Shown here: positions 29,496-39,125 of the stretch, in pieces
Layout: each line of letters begins with the position of its first letter
How positions within the stretch are numbered: the stretch's first letter is position 1
Origin: Flavobacterium sp. WV_118_3
Lineage (GTDB): Bacteria > Bacteroidota > Bacteroidia > Flavobacteriales > Flavobacteriaceae
DNA length: 64,000 bases
Direction of reading: 5' to 3'
Assembly: GCF_039778605.1 (NCBI RefSeq)
Contig: NZ_CP156060.1
Span: forward strand, 3,190,001 to 3,254,000
Translations under genes and position numbers: made by a program
Notes under the pieces: generated by a model
What the model was told of the DNA's origin: nothing
The model's input: only the letters and a program-made list of their open reading frames with translations
Database searches by the model: none

Positions 29496-30687
29496 TCCTG
29501 CTTACGTTTATTATATATAGTGAAACAAATATAGAGAAAATATAACAGCCGAATTGCCTGTAAAAAACATTCTCAACTATTAAAAACATCACAAAAGCAG
29601 CAAAAACAGCCATTGCAAAAAAATCTTTATAACTATAGAGAAAGGTTTTTATAATAAACGTTACAAAAAGGAGTAGTCCTATAATGCCTCCTATCAGGTA
29701 AAAATCGATAAACTGGCAATGGGAGTTAAATTTGCTTTCCAAAAACCAGCTTTTTCTGGAGTAGTCTTCAATCGAGTCATCGTAGCAGGCAACGAGTCGT
29801 TCGCTAATTTTCGTGTAGGAATCAAAACCAAATAAAAAAGAGAAATCGTCTTGCTGTACTATTTTTCCCGAACAGCCAAAAATGATTACCCGAGGCTCGG
29901 ATTGTTTAATGTTTTCGATTGTTTTTTCTAGTGTACTGTTGATAAAAAATCGTTTCGAAATGTTTTTATTCAGCATAAATACAGTCCCCAGAAAAAGTAT
30001 AAATCCAGCAAGAATGAGCCTTTTTCGTATCGTATTACTTTTTAAGTATCCGAACAGGTAGATTATAAACAAAACCAATACGGTTATCATGGCCATTCTA
30101 ACAGTTATAAATAGAATAAAGGCAAGTGAAAAAAGAATGCTGAACAAATAGAAATATTTGCCTTTGTTTTTTTTATGGAGTTGTTCAAATGCCAGAATAA
30201 TTCCGATAACACAGAAAACACCCATATACGGCCTTTCCTGTAATAATACAAAATTGGTGGTCCAACCATCGGCAAACGGGAAAAATTTAAACTTCGAATA
30301 AAATTTAAAAATTCGGAATAGACATCCTATAATTGAAGCATTAATCGCGATCAACGACAGTATTTTAAACCGTTGGATATTATTGATCTTAAAAAAAAGT
30401 ATCGGAAGTAGGATCAGATAAAAGTACTTTTTATAAATGTTAAGATCCAACATAAAAGTACCGTTAATAAGTGCCTGTCCGCTAACATATAAAATTAAAA
30501 CAGCTAAATAGGGTAACGGAGACTGTAAATACTCTTGGAAGTATTTTTTTTTATAATCCAGTATAAAAACCAATGCCAGCAATCCCAATATTACATTTGG
30601 CAATCCTTTGGAAAAAGGAAGGATCAGAATCAACGTAATAAGGAGGTAGTCGTACGATTGGTTTAAATAGTTTTTTATCGTTAGCAT
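29479..30687 (-). CDS. O-antigen polymerase/ligase-like membrane protein A
   Basis: 402 residues with about eleven to twelve membrane helices and one larger periplasmic loop (about 255-320). It fits the O-antigen ligase (Wzy_C) group in topology, with little sequence conservation, as normal for Wzy. It overlaps the GT2 gene upstream by 7 bp. Whether it polymerises units or ligates chains cannot be decided from sequence; a second protein of this class follows upstream at 31478. Confidence 0.82.
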   Translation of the reverse strand: MLTIKNYLNQSYDYLLITLILILPFSKGLPNVILGLLALVFILDYKKKYFQEYLQSPLPYLAVLILYVSGQALINGTFMLDLNIYKKYFYLILLPILFFKINNIQRFKILSLIAINASIIGCLFRIFKFYSKFKFFPFADGWTTNFVLLQERPYMGVFCVIGIILAFEQLHKKNKGKYFYLFSILFSLAFILFITVRMAMITVLVLFIIYLFGYLKSNTIRKRLILAGFILFLGTVFMLNKNISKRFFINSTLEKTIENIKQSEPRVIIFGCSGKIVQQDDFSFLFGFDSYTKISERLVACYDDSIEDYSRKSWFLESKFNSHCQFIDFYLIGGIIGLLLFVTFIIKTFLYSYKDFFAMAVFAAFVMFLIVENVFYRQFGCYIFSIFVSLYIINVSRIDGKS

Positions 30688-31478
30688 ATTCGTCTGAAAA
30701 AGGTTACGAGAACTCTCCGATAGTATTTTAACAAGCTGAATCCTGCAAATAACGGGTATTCAATTGGTCTAATAATCTTCATTCTAACAGCCATGGAAAC
30801 GTTTTTTAATTCGCCTTTCTCCATTTCCCACAAACGGGAGTTTAATCCGGAATGGCCATAAACCGGTTTTCCGTTTCCGTAAAGTACAAAGGGTTCGTTT
30901 AATAAATAGCTGTTGTACTTATTGGCAACACGGATCATCATATTGGAGTCTTCATTATCCTGATCGGTATAAAAATAGCCGATATCATCAATTACTGCTT
31001 TTTTTGTTAATGTGGTCTGAATACATAAAAAGTTTTTTAGTAACATTAATCGCGGAGTGATTTTTGTTAATCGTTCAAATTGTACTCCGAACATCTTTTT
31101 ATGTACTTCCTGATTCATGTTTGTTCCCAAACAGTCAATATTTGGATTCTCACGAAAAACAGTCATCTGAGTTGCTATTTTCTCTGGCAACCACTCATCG
31201 TCACTGTCCAAAAAGGCTATAAATTCTCCCGTCGCTTCGTCAATTCCCCTATTTCTGGCAGAAGAAACACCTCCGTTTTCTTTCGTTACTAATTTAATGT
31301 TTCGATCCGAATTAGCAATATAATCTTTCATTATACTATTGGAGTTGTCTTTCGATCCATCATCAATCAAAATCAGTTCAATATTCGTATAGGTTTGGTT
31401 GATTACCGATTGTATCGTCTGTATAATTGTTGATTGTGCGTTATAAACAGGGATTACTACGCTAACTAATGGTGTCAT
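30681..31478 (-). CDS. Glycosyltransferase family 2
   Basis: 265 residues. VSVVIPVYNAQSTIIQTIQSVINQTYTNIELILIDDGSKDNS at the start, the metal/nucleotide site FLDSDDEW (about 90-97) and a basic C-terminal tail. It overlaps the ligase-like gene upstream by one base and the polymerase-like gene downstream by 7 bp, a tightly packed, probably co-transcribed set. Confidence 0.93.
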   Translation of the reverse strand: MTPLVSVVIPVYNAQSTIIQTIQSVINQTYTNIELILIDDGSKDNSNSIMKDYIANSDRNIKLVTKENGGVSSARNRGIDEATGEFIAFLDSDDEWLPEKIATQMTVFRENPNIDCLGTNMNQEVHKKMFGVQFERLTKITPRLMLLKNFLCIQTTLTKKAVIDDIGYFYTDQDNEDSNMMIRVANKYNSYLLNEPFVLYGNGKPVYGHSGLNSRLWEMEKGELKNVSMAVRMKIIRPIEYPLFAGFSLLKYYRRVLVTFFRRIC

Positions 31479-32884
31479 TATTTGTGTGTATTTTTATTTA
31501 ACTTGTTTTGAATCGCATTCAGGTCGGATATTCGGATCAATATTGCTAGGCAAATCCAAAATCCATACATCCGAAACGTATCGGACTGAAACCAGTTCAT
31601 TATAAATCCGATAAGACTTACCAGTATGATGATTCCTAAAATCTTTATTTCATCTTCGCTATTTTTAATAATCCTTACGCTTTGCTTTCCTATCTGATAT
31701 AACAAATATATAAAAATCGAAAAACCAATAATACCCGTCTCTGCCAATAAACGAACATAGATATTATATCCCGGCGGAAACATCGGATTGTTTTTGTTTA
31801 GATAAATATAGGGAAATTCATAATTGTCTTTTTTGGCCCATATCGGATAATAATTTAACGCATGAAAGGCCTGTTGTCCGTAACCAACGCCCACTATAGG
31901 GTTTTCTTTAAAAACCATCATATTCGCATATTGGATACCAAACCGGGATTGATTGGATATATTTTTCTTTAAATTGCTTTTAAAGTCAAGAGATTCCAAC
32001 TTCTTCCCCATATCATTTATTATTTTATCTCCTTTAAACACCACAATCATGGTTCCAAAGAGAACAAACATAGCTGCTATTCCTGAAATTGCCATTAATT
32101 TTTGTCGGTTGTTTAAAATAATCCCAAAGAAAACCACCGCTTGTAATGTAATAACAATAAGTGCTGTTCTGGATCCGGAATAATAGGTGAGTATGATCAC
32201 CACTAATGTTGGGATGTAACGGACATATCCTTTATGTGTGATGATATAACTAAACATCCATCCGGCAACGGTTATTAAATAAAGGCCTAATGCCGGTGCT
32301 TCGAAAGTAACCGATGAGATTCTTCGGTTTACATCATAATCGTATTCTGTAAAAGGAAAGTAATCAAATAAACGCAGTAATGTATAAGCCGGATATACTC
32401 CAAAATAGATATATAAAATTTCCAAAAAGCCGTAGATCGATACAACGATGAAAGAATATAAAAAGACTTTCCGTATCATGAGCAAAATTTCTTTTGCCGA
32501 CATTTTTACAATTACATTCCAGTATAACATAAAAAATGCAACACCCGACATGATGATCACAAAGTATTGCCGAATAAACCGGTTGATTCCCGTTGTTTTT
32601 TTATAGTAACTCTCCTGAATAAACGGAAAATTTACTACTACACTAAAAATACACCATAACAGAAAAACCCAAAGAATAGTTATAATATAATTTTTATAGG
32701 GAATCGAAATCTTTCTACTGAGGAGTATATCCAATCCTAAAAAGACCAAACCCAGCAGTAAAAAGTAGGCCCCAGATTCTTTTTTGAATTCTCCCAATTC
32801 CTTAATTCCTTCAAAAGAATTAAACGGAATAAAAAAAATACCCAGTAAAAATAATAGCTTATAAATATTTTTTAATGTTATCAT
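31478..32884 (-). CDS. O-antigen polymerase/ligase-like membrane protein B
   Basis: 468 residues with about twelve membrane helices and a large external loop (about 300-375) rich in aromatic and Asn residues. The region around SRTALIVITLQ and the late NPIVGVGYGQQAF motif resembles WaaL/Wzy family members. Together with the protein at 29479, the locus carries two enzymes of this class, probably one polymerase and one ligase. It starts 2 bp after the flippase stop. Confidence 0.85.
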   Translation of the reverse strand: MITLKNIYKLLFLLGIFFIPFNSFEGIKELGEFKKESGAYFLLLGLVFLGLDILLSRKISIPYKNYIITILWVFLLWCIFSVVVNFPFIQESYYKKTTGINRFIRQYFVIIMSGVAFFMLYWNVIVKMSAKEILLMIRKVFLYSFIVVSIYGFLEILYIYFGVYPAYTLLRLFDYFPFTEYDYDVNRRISSVTFEAPALGLYLITVAGWMFSYIITHKGYVRYIPTLVVIILTYYSGSRTALIVITLQAVVFFGIILNNRQKLMAISGIAAMFVLFGTMIVVFKGDKIINDMGKKLESLDFKSNLKKNISNQSRFGIQYANMMVFKENPIVGVGYGQQAFHALNYYPIWAKKDNYEFPYIYLNKNNPMFPPGYNIYVRLLAETGIIGFSIFIYLLYQIGKQSVRIIKNSEDEIKILGIIILVSLIGFIMNWFQSDTFRMYGFWICLAILIRISDLNAIQNKLNKNTHK

Positions 32885-32886
32885 CT

Positions 32887-34110
32887 CTATAGTATGGTTT
32901 TCATCTGGTGCATCAATAAATGTCGGTGTATGACACTTCTAAGGAACCAAATCAAACTGATACATATCAGTATCATATCGATCGAATTAATAAAAAGAAA
33001 TATTATTAAAATCAAAATCACCGTAAGCGATGCTATATAAATATTGGCCTTCCGTAAGGTTTCAATTGAAGTTCTTGCCTCAAAAGCCGAATTTATGGAA
33101 GAGGAATACAATCGTAAGATTCCGGTTAACAAAATCAATAATATTGTACTCCAATGTTCCTGTATATTTATATCAATAATTCTCAAACTGTTCAGAATAT
33201 AAACCCCTAATGCTAATAAAAATCCTAACAGTAAGCCAAATAAAATAGCTTTCCTGTTAAATTCCGAAAAGTACTTTTTATTAAAATTGGCTTTAAATAA
33301 TATCAGTTGTTTGAATCCAACATAGTTTTGAAGAATGGTATATGGCGCTAAAAAAAAATTCGTCAGATAAAAATATTCTCCAAAGTTTTCAATTCCTAAT
33401 TTGTTCTCTATTAAAAAACGATCTCCAAATGTAATCAAAGAAAAAGAGGTTATCGCAATACAAAAATGAAATCCCGAGATCAATATCTCTTTTTTAGTGA
33501 ACGCCTCGTTAAACTCCAGTTTTATCTCTTTACGATAATAATAAACAGCCAGTAAAAAACAAAGTATAATACTATAACACAAGCCATATAATATAAAATC
33601 GGAAGCATTAGTTCCCCGAAATAAGAATAACGATACCGCCAAAATTAACAGTGCTATACGCCATAAATTGGATATGAATTGCGCAAATACAAAGTCAGTA
33701 TTTAGTCGGAAAGCCGAAAAAAAATACATCAACGATGTCATCGATACCGTGCTCAGAAATACTAATAGTATATTCGGTAATATTTCACTGTAAAACCAAT
33801 AAAAAAGAATGGTGCTTAGTACCGAGGTAGTGAGTACTGTAGTAATTATTGTCTTAATCTGAAAACGCTGGGTGATTATTTTTCCTCTGCTGGGTGCCTG
33901 TGAAAAGCGTATGAAAACCTGTTCCAATCCTAAAAGGCCGTAGATAAATCCCAGTGAAAAATAACTTACGAGTATGGAGTACTCCCCATATTCTGTTATC
34001 GTTAATTTTTTTTTTAATAAAATATTCGCTCCAAAAAAACAAATAGCTCCAACCATTAATATAATTAAAGACAAATGATTAAGTGTTTTTCGAAGTATAA
34101 TTTTAATCAA
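32887..34110 (-). CDS. Wzx-type oligosaccharide flippase
   Basis: 407 residues with about twelve membrane helices in the MATE/polysaccharide-transport arrangement; moves undecaprenyl-linked repeat units across the inner membrane. The start taken here is a TTG; no upstream ATG is in frame and the next Met is residue 19, inside the first helix. First gene after a terminator hairpin (34138-34172). The run of genes from here to 28371 has gaps or overlaps under 30 bp. Confidence 0.85.
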   Translation of the reverse strand: MIKIILRKTLNHLSLIILMVGAICFFGANILLKKKLTITEYGEYSILVSYFSLGFIYGLLGLEQVFIRFSQAPSRGKIITQRFQIKTIITTVLTTSVLSTILFYWFYSEILPNILLVFLSTVSMTSLMYFFSAFRLNTDFVFAQFISNLWRIALLILAVSLFLFRGTNASDFILYGLCYSIILCFLLAVYYYRKEIKLEFNEAFTKKEILISGFHFCIAITSFSLITFGDRFLIENKLGIENFGEYFYLTNFFLAPYTILQNYVGFKQLILFKANFNKKYFSEFNRKAILFGLLLGFLLALGVYILNSLRIIDINIQEHWSTILLILLTGILRLYSSSINSAFEARTSIETLRKANIYIASLTVILILIIFLFINSIDMILICISLIWFLRSVIHRHLLMHQMKTIL

Positions 34111-34137
34111 AACAAAAAATATATGGTGTTAAAAATA

Positions 34138-34172
34138 AATAAGGTTAACTAAAATATAAAGTTAACCTTATT
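34138..34172 (-). terminator. Terminator after the lipoprotein gene
   Basis: Inverted repeat AATAAGGTTAACT with its complement around an 8-9-nt AT loop, about 22 bp past the lipoprotein stop, followed on the minus strand by a T-rich run. It separates the lipoprotein unit from the wzx unit. Confidence 0.7.
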
Positions 34173-34193
34173 CTATATTTTATTTTTATCTAA

Positions 34194-34754
34194 TTATAAG
34201 TTTGCCGCAATCTTGGCGATTTGAGGGTAAAATGCTTTGGTGCTTTCAAAATACGGATCGTAATACCCTTTGTCATCTTTTTGTAAGGTGAATAATTTTG
34301 TCGCAGCATCATATTTAATACACTGATTCGGTTTTAAATATTCCAAAAGCTGGTTTTCGTTTACTTCGAACGATTTATCAAGATAGGTAATTTTATATTT
34401 TTTAATTGAAATTGGCTCCTGACCTTTGTCTTCATTTCTTCCAACATCCAATCGCAAATCGATCGGAACAATGCCTTCCGGTAATTTAAAAGTCACCGTT
34501 TGAACCTCATTTTTCCCTTTAACGCCCATCCAAACTACATGGTCGTCATCAAACCACTCGTTAGATCCGTCTTTGTAATACAGAATCAAATCATCGTCTT
34601 TTTTGATAATCATGTCTACAGAAACATCAAATGTGTTCTCCTGAACCACTTCTTTTACCGCTTCAGTTGTAGTATCTGCCTTTTTTTCCTCGTTTTTACA
34701 GGAAATCGTTAAAAAGGATAAAAATAAACCTGCTATAATAATTTTTGTTTTCAT
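34194..34754 (-). CDS. Hypothetical lipoprotein
   Basis: 186 residues from MKTKIIIAGLFLSFLTISC; the upstream extension of the open frame overlaps the promoter and is rejected. Lipobox LTISC puts the lipidated Cys at residue 19, and Lys/Glu follow. The mature part has a beta-rich segment (about 45-120, IIKKDDDLILYYKDGSNEWFDDDHVVWMGVKG) with no family recognised. Its own promoter and terminator make it an independent unit between rfbD and wzx. Confidence 0.85.
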   Translation of the reverse strand: MKTKIIIAGLFLSFLTISCKNEEKKADTTTEAVKEVVQENTFDVSVDMIIKKDDDLILYYKDGSNEWFDDDHVVWMGVKGKNEVQTVTFKLPEGIVPIDLRLDVGRNEDKGQEPISIKKYKITYLDKSFEVNENQLLEYLKPNQCIKYDAATKLFTLQKDDKGYYDPYFESTKAFYPQIAKIAANL

Positions 34755-34771
34755 AATGCTTATTTTTTGGG

Positions 34772-34779
34772 CAAAAATA
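34772..34779 (-). promoter_or_regulatory. Promoter -7 box before the lipoprotein gene
   Basis: TATTTTTG on the minus strand, an exact TAnnTTTG match about 18 bp before the lipoprotein start. No clear -33 TTTG is seen. Confidence 0.5.
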
Positions 34780-34818
34780 TAGTATTTTATTATACCTATA
34801 CTATATTCGATTAAAAAT

Positions 34819-35667
34819 TTAATGATGTCGTAATGTCTTTTCCCAACTGTTAATGGTGATACCAAAAGTAGTCTTTATTTTGTATTTATCCAATACGCTA
34901 TACTTAGGCCTTTGCGCCGGTGTAGGATATGCTGTTGTAGGAATTGGATTAACCGAAATGCTTATTTGATTCACTTCAAATATCTTTTTAGCGAAATCAT
35001 ACCAACTGCAAACACCTTCGTTACTAAAATTGTAAACGCCATACGGCTTGGTATCGTTTTGGAAATCATAACGGATTATTGCAACGAGCGCTTCGGCCAA
35101 ATCAACCGCATAAGTTGGTGTTCCAATCTGATCATCAACCACGTTAAGAGTATCCCTTTCGGAAGCCAGTCGTAACATGGTTTTCATAAAGTTGTTTCCA
35201 AATCCGGAATATACCCAAGATGTCCTTACGATATAGTATTTTGACCAAGAAGCTTGTATAACCTGTTCCCCTTCTAATTTTGTTTTTCCGTAAACTCCTT
35301 TCGGATTGGGTATATCTTCTTCGGTATAAGGCGTGCTTTTTTCGCCGTCAAAAACAAAATCTGTAGAAATATGGAGTAAAACAGTATGGGTTTCGGCACA
35401 GGCTTCCGCCAGATTTTGCGATCCTTTTACATTGACCTGATATGCTTTTTCCGGTTCGCTTTCGGCTTTATCAACTGCCGTATACGCTGCGGTATTAATG
35501 CAATAGGCCGGTTGTGTTTTTTCGAAATAAGCCGTTACTTTTTCTTTATCCGTAATATCCAAATCAGATGATGACGCAAAAACAAAGTCAATTTCCGGAT
35601 AATTTCCCGAAATAGATTGTAACGATTGTCCTAATTGTCCGGACGCTCCGGTTACCAGTACTACCAT
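34819..35667 (-). CDS. rfbD: dTDP-4-dehydrorhamnose reductase
   Basis: Last step of dTDP-L-rhamnose synthesis. 282 residues from MVVLVTGASGQLGQSLQS; the longer frame upstream lies inside rfbC and is rejected. NAD(P) motif GASGQLGQS, STDFVFDG and catalytic Tyr/Lys in YGKTKLEGE. The start overlaps the rfbC stop by 7 bp. Fourth gene of rfbB-A-C-D. Confidence 0.95.
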   Translation of the reverse strand: MVVLVTGASGQLGQSLQSISGNYPEIDFVFASSSDLDITDKEKVTAYFEKTQPAYCINTAAYTAVDKAESEPEKAYQVNVKGSQNLAEACAETHTVLLHISTDFVFDGEKSTPYTEEDIPNPKGVYGKTKLEGEQVIQASWSKYYIVRTSWVYSGFGNNFMKTMLRLASERDTLNVVDDQIGTPTYAVDLAEALVAIIRYDFQNDTKPYGVYNFSNEGVCSWYDFAKKIFEVNQISISVNPIPTTAYPTPAQRPKYSVLDKYKIKTTFGITINSWEKTLRHH

Positions 35668-36212
35668 ATTTTTCGGGCTTTTTCCAATGCTGGTAAGAAT
35701 TGGTCTTTTTCGGAAATCAATAATTCCGATGCTTCCAGTTTCCAATCTATTGCCAGACTTGGATCGTTATAGATAATCCCGCCTTCGGATTCTTTATTGT
35801 AAAAATTATCGCATTTATAAAAAAACGTCGCTGTTTCGCTCAATACTAAAAAACCATGTGCAAATCCTCTTGGGATAAATAATTGCTTTTGGTTTTCGGC
35901 CGATAATAATTCTGCTACATACTGGCCATAGGTTTCCGATTCCGGACGAATGTCTACCGCGATATCCAAAACTTCTCCCTGTAAAACACGTACCAGTTTT
36001 GCCTGTGCATGTTCTCCGGTCTGATAATGTAAACCCCGTAGGACGCCTCTGGACGAAAACGATTGGTTGTCCTGTACAAAATGAACGGCTTCGCCGGTTG
36101 CTTCACGGAATGTTTTTTCATTAAAACTTTCCATAAAATAACCTCTCGCATCCTGAATCACTTTGGGATCGAGTATATAACAACCGGATAGTCTTGTAGG
36201 GGTAATTGTCAT
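35661..36212 (-). CDS. rfbC: dTDP-4-dehydrorhamnose 3,5-epimerase
   Basis: 183 residues, cupin fold. VLRGLHYQ (catalytic His), KLVRVLQGEVLDIAVDIRP and the IPRGFAHGFLVLSETATFFYKCDNFYN segment are all typical. Product goes to RfbD. Lies 4 bp after rfbA. Confidence 0.97.
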   Translation of the reverse strand: MTITPTRLSGCYILDPKVIQDARGYFMESFNEKTFREATGEAVHFVQDNQSFSSRGVLRGLHYQTGEHAQAKLVRVLQGEVLDIAVDIRPESETYGQYVAELLSAENQKQLFIPRGFAHGFLVLSETATFFYKCDNFYNKESEGGIIYNDPSLAIDWKLEASELLISEKDQFLPALEKARKIW

Positions 36213-36216
36213 TTTT

Positions 36217-37077
36217 TTATTCTAATATGCTTAGTAAGTGTTTTCCATATCCGCTTTTTAATAACGGTTCTGCCAAAAGCTGTAATTGTTCGGCATCAAT
36301 AAATCCCATTCGATAGGCCGCTTCTTCGATAGCTCCGATTTTTAATCCCTGACGTTCTTCGATAACCTGTACAAAATGTCCGGCTTGCATTAACGACTGG
36401 AATGTTCCGGTGTCGAGCCAGGCGGTTCCGCGGTCTAAAATACTCACCTGAAGCTTTCCTCTTTCCAGGTATTCTTTGTTGACATCGGTTATTTCCAGTT
36501 CTCCGCGATTACTTGGTTTGATATTTTCAGCTATCGACACGACATCATTATCATAAAAATAAATCCCCGGTACCGCATAATTTGATTTTGGGTAAATCGG
36601 TTTTTCTTCTATTGAAAGTACTTTTCCGTCTTTATCAAAATCAACTACACCATAACGCTCCGGATCCAGTACGTGATACGCATAAATAATTCCACCATTC
36701 GGATTGTTATTCGCCTGAAGTAATTCGGCCAATCCTGTTCCATAAAAAATATTGTCCCCTAAAATCAGGGCTACTTTATCGTCTTTAATAAAATCTTTAC
36801 CAATAATAAAGGCTTCCGCCAGTCCATTCGGGTGTTCCTGTATGGCATATTCAAAATGACAACCCAGTTTACTTCCGTCGCCTAATAATTGACGGAATAA
36901 CGGTAAATCATGTGGCGTTGAAATGATCAATATTTCACGGATTCCGGCCCACATTAATGTCGAAAGCGGATAATAAATCATCGGCTTATCATAGATTGGC
37001 ATTAACTGTTTGCTCACGGCCAGCGTAAGCGGGTGTAATCGGGTGCCGGAGCCTCCTGCTAATATTATCCCTTTCAT
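36217..37077 (-). CDS. rfbA: Glucose-1-phosphate thymidylyltransferase
   Basis: 286 residues. Starts [39 protein letters not shown], the nucleotidyltransferase signature; GDNIFYG and EEKPIYPKS also match. Makes dTDP-glucose from dTTP and glucose-1-phosphate, the first step of the rhamnose pathway. Confidence 0.98.
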   Translation of the reverse strand: MKGIILAGGSGTRLHPLTLAVSKQLMPIYDKPMIYYPLSTLMWAGIREILIISTPHDLPLFRQLLGDGSKLGCHFEYAIQEHPNGLAEAFIIGKDFIKDDKVALILGDNIFYGTGLAELLQANNNPNGGIIYAYHVLDPERYGVVDFDKDGKVLSIEEKPIYPKSNYAVPGIYFYDNDVVSIAENIKPSNRGELEITDVNKEYLERGKLQVSILDRGTAWLDTGTFQSLMQAGHFVQVIEERQGLKIGAIEEAAYRMGFIDAEQLQLLAEPLLKSGYGKHLLSILE

Positions 37078-37103
37078 GTTATTAAATGATTATTTAGCTT
37101 TTA

Positions 37104-38120
37104 TTATTTTTTGTCGAATTTGTCCAGATACCAGGCAATGGTTTTGCGAATTCCGGTTTCGAAATTTTCATCGGCTTTCCATCCCAGTTCCGTTTCAATC
37201 TTAGTGGCATCGATCGCATATCGCAAATCGTGTCCCGGCCGGTCTTTTACAAAAACAATCTGTGTTTTATAACTGCTTTCGGCTTTTGGGTGCATTTCAT
37301 CCAAAATCTCACAAATTGTATTGGCAATATACAGATTGTTTCGCTCGTTTCGACCTCCGATATTATAGGTTTCGCCTGCTTTTCCATTTTTAAAAACCAA
37401 TTCGATTCCTTTACAGTGATCCAACACATACAACCAGTCTCTTACATTTTGTCCGTCACCATAAATCGGAATATTTTCTCCGGAAATGGCTTTGCGTATA
37501 ATCGTTGGAATCAGCTTTTCATTGTGCTGCTTTGGACCATAATTATTGGAACAATTGGTCGTAACCACCTGCATTCCATAGGTATGAAAATAACTTCTTA
37601 CAATCATATCGGAAGAGGCTTTTGAAGCCGAATATGGACTATTGGGCGCATAAGGCGTTTCTTCTGTAAACAATCCGGTCGTACCTAAGGTTCCATAAAC
37701 CTCATCGGTGGAAATATGATGGAAACGCGATTGCTTATATCCTTCTTTATATTCATTCGGTCCCTTCATCCAATGCTTACGGGCTACATCCAACAGATTA
37801 AATGTTCCCACAACATTCGTACGGATAAACGCTTCCGGTCCGGAAATTGAATTATCCACATGCGATTCGGCTGCAAAATGGATCACATCCGAAAAATCAT
37901 ATTTTTCAAAAAGTGTCTCAATCAATTCACGGTCGCAGATATCGCCTTGTACAAAGGTATACCGACTGTTATTGGTCACCTCTTCCAGATTGGCCAAATC
38001 GCCGGCATACGTCAGCTTGTCTAAATTAATTACGTTTATATCCGGATTCTCTTCTATAAAATAAGTTACAAAATTAGCGCCTATAAATCCCGCACCTCCG
38101 GTTATTAATATGTTTTTCAT
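37104..38120 (-). CDS. rfbB: dTDP-glucose 4,6-dehydratase
   Basis: 338 residues. NAD motif GGAGFIGANF, STDEVYGTL, catalytic Tyr/Lys in YSASKASSD and RTNCSNNYGPKQ-type TTNCSNNYGPKQHNEKLIP. Converts dTDP-glucose to the 4-keto-6-deoxy intermediate. Starts 2 bp after the Wzz-like gene. Confidence 0.98.
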   Translation of the reverse strand: MKNILITGGAGFIGANFVTYFIEENPDINVINLDKLTYAGDLANLEEVTNNSRYTFVQGDICDRELIETLFEKYDFSDVIHFAAESHVDNSISGPEAFIRTNVVGTFNLLDVARKHWMKGPNEYKEGYKQSRFHHISTDEVYGTLGTTGLFTEETPYAPNSPYSASKASSDMIVRSYFHTYGMQVVTTNCSNNYGPKQHNEKLIPTIIRKAISGENIPIYGDGQNVRDWLYVLDHCKGIELVFKNGKAGETYNIGGRNERNNLYIANTICEILDEMHPKAESSYKTQIVFVKDRPGHDLRYAIDATKIETELGWKADENFETGIRKTIAWYLDKFDKK

Positions 38121-38122
38121 GC

Positions 38123-39109
38123 TTATGCTAAGTTTCTTTTAATCATTTGTTTTTTATAGAAAGAACGCAGCATTCCGGCTAATAAAAACAGTCCGACAAA
38201 AAGTACTGGTAAAACCAGTTTCATTTTACCATTAACCGATTTGGTATTGCGTACATTGATTATCGAGCTGCTTTCCTTTATAATTTCTTTATAGTTGTGC
38301 ATCTGAACATTCAGATAACCTAACTCATTTACCAGTTGATCTTTTGTTTTGATCACGTCATTCAACTGCGTGTTTTCATTATAATAAACCAACTTGTCGC
38401 TCTTTTGTTGCGAACTCGTATTTAAAGAAAACTGATTTAAAATACCATTGATCTGGTTAATCGTTTCCTGATTTGTTTTAATTTTTAACTCCAGGTTTCC
38501 AATTCTTTCTTTTTGAATCGTTCTGTAATAATCACTGTCATTAAAGAATTTCATTAACGGTTCCAACGTCATCGTTCTGTTTGTTAATCCATGTGTGATA
38601 AACGATATGGTATGGAATTTGTAATTCTTACTCGTCACATTGTCTTCCAATATCTTTTTGATATCTCCATCTTCGGCCATCAATTTGATCATCTGGAAGT
38701 TTTCTTCGCTGTTATCAATAAATCTGTAGATATCAACAATCGGTTCTACTTCTATTCTCGATATTTTATCCGCATCTTTTATTCCTAGTTTTTCTAAAAA
38801 CGGATAATCGCGCTCTTTGATTTTGGCATTTAATAACTCTACTTTCGAATACAGATAGTCGACACTTTCAAAATTGGGGATTACAATGATCTGATTGTTA
38901 TATACCCGTTCTGCTTTGTCCAGATAAAATCCTAATCCGGCTCCCAAAACGAACAAAATAGAGATAATGATAATATTGCGTTTAAAAAATAGTATCCCAT
39001 CAAAAATCCAATCTAAAAAAGATTGAAATAAGTTTCCAATTTTTTTTGAAAGATGTGATAAATCGATTTCCTGATCTTCTGACTGAGTCGAATTAGAGTT
39101 ATTATTCAT
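38123..39109 (-). CDS. Wzz-like chain-length determinant
   Basis: 328 residues with membrane helices at about 41-63 and 294-312, the two-helix layout of Wzz/PCP proteins, and a mainly helical, coiled-coil-prone periplasmic part between (about 190-285). Expected to set glycan chain length with the Wzy-type polymerase. It lies 16 bp after the DUF6909 gene and 2 bp before rfbB, so the rhamnose genes and Wzz share a transcript. Confidence 0.85.
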   Translation of the reverse strand: MNNNSNSTQSEDQEIDLSHLSKKIGNLFQSFLDWIFDGILFFKRNIIIISILFVLGAGLGFYLDKAERVYNNQIIVIPNFESVDYLYSKVELLNAKIKERDYPFLEKLGIKDADKISRIEVEPIVDIYRFIDNSEENFQMIKLMAEDGDIKKILEDNVTSKNYKFHTISFITHGLTNRTMTLEPLMKFFNDSDYYRTIQKERIGNLELKIKTNQETINQINGILNQFSLNTSSQQKSDKLVYYNENTQLNDVIKTKDQLVNELGYLNVQMHNYKEIIKESSSIINVRNTKSVNGKMKLVLPVLFVGLFLLAGMLRSFYKKQMIKRNLA

Positions 39110-39125
39110 AGTAAGTGGATAGGTT

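Noticed and set aside
34755..34865. Longer N terminus of the lipoprotein gene
   Set aside because: The upstream codons overlap the promoter -7 box and precede a clear lipoprotein signal peptide.
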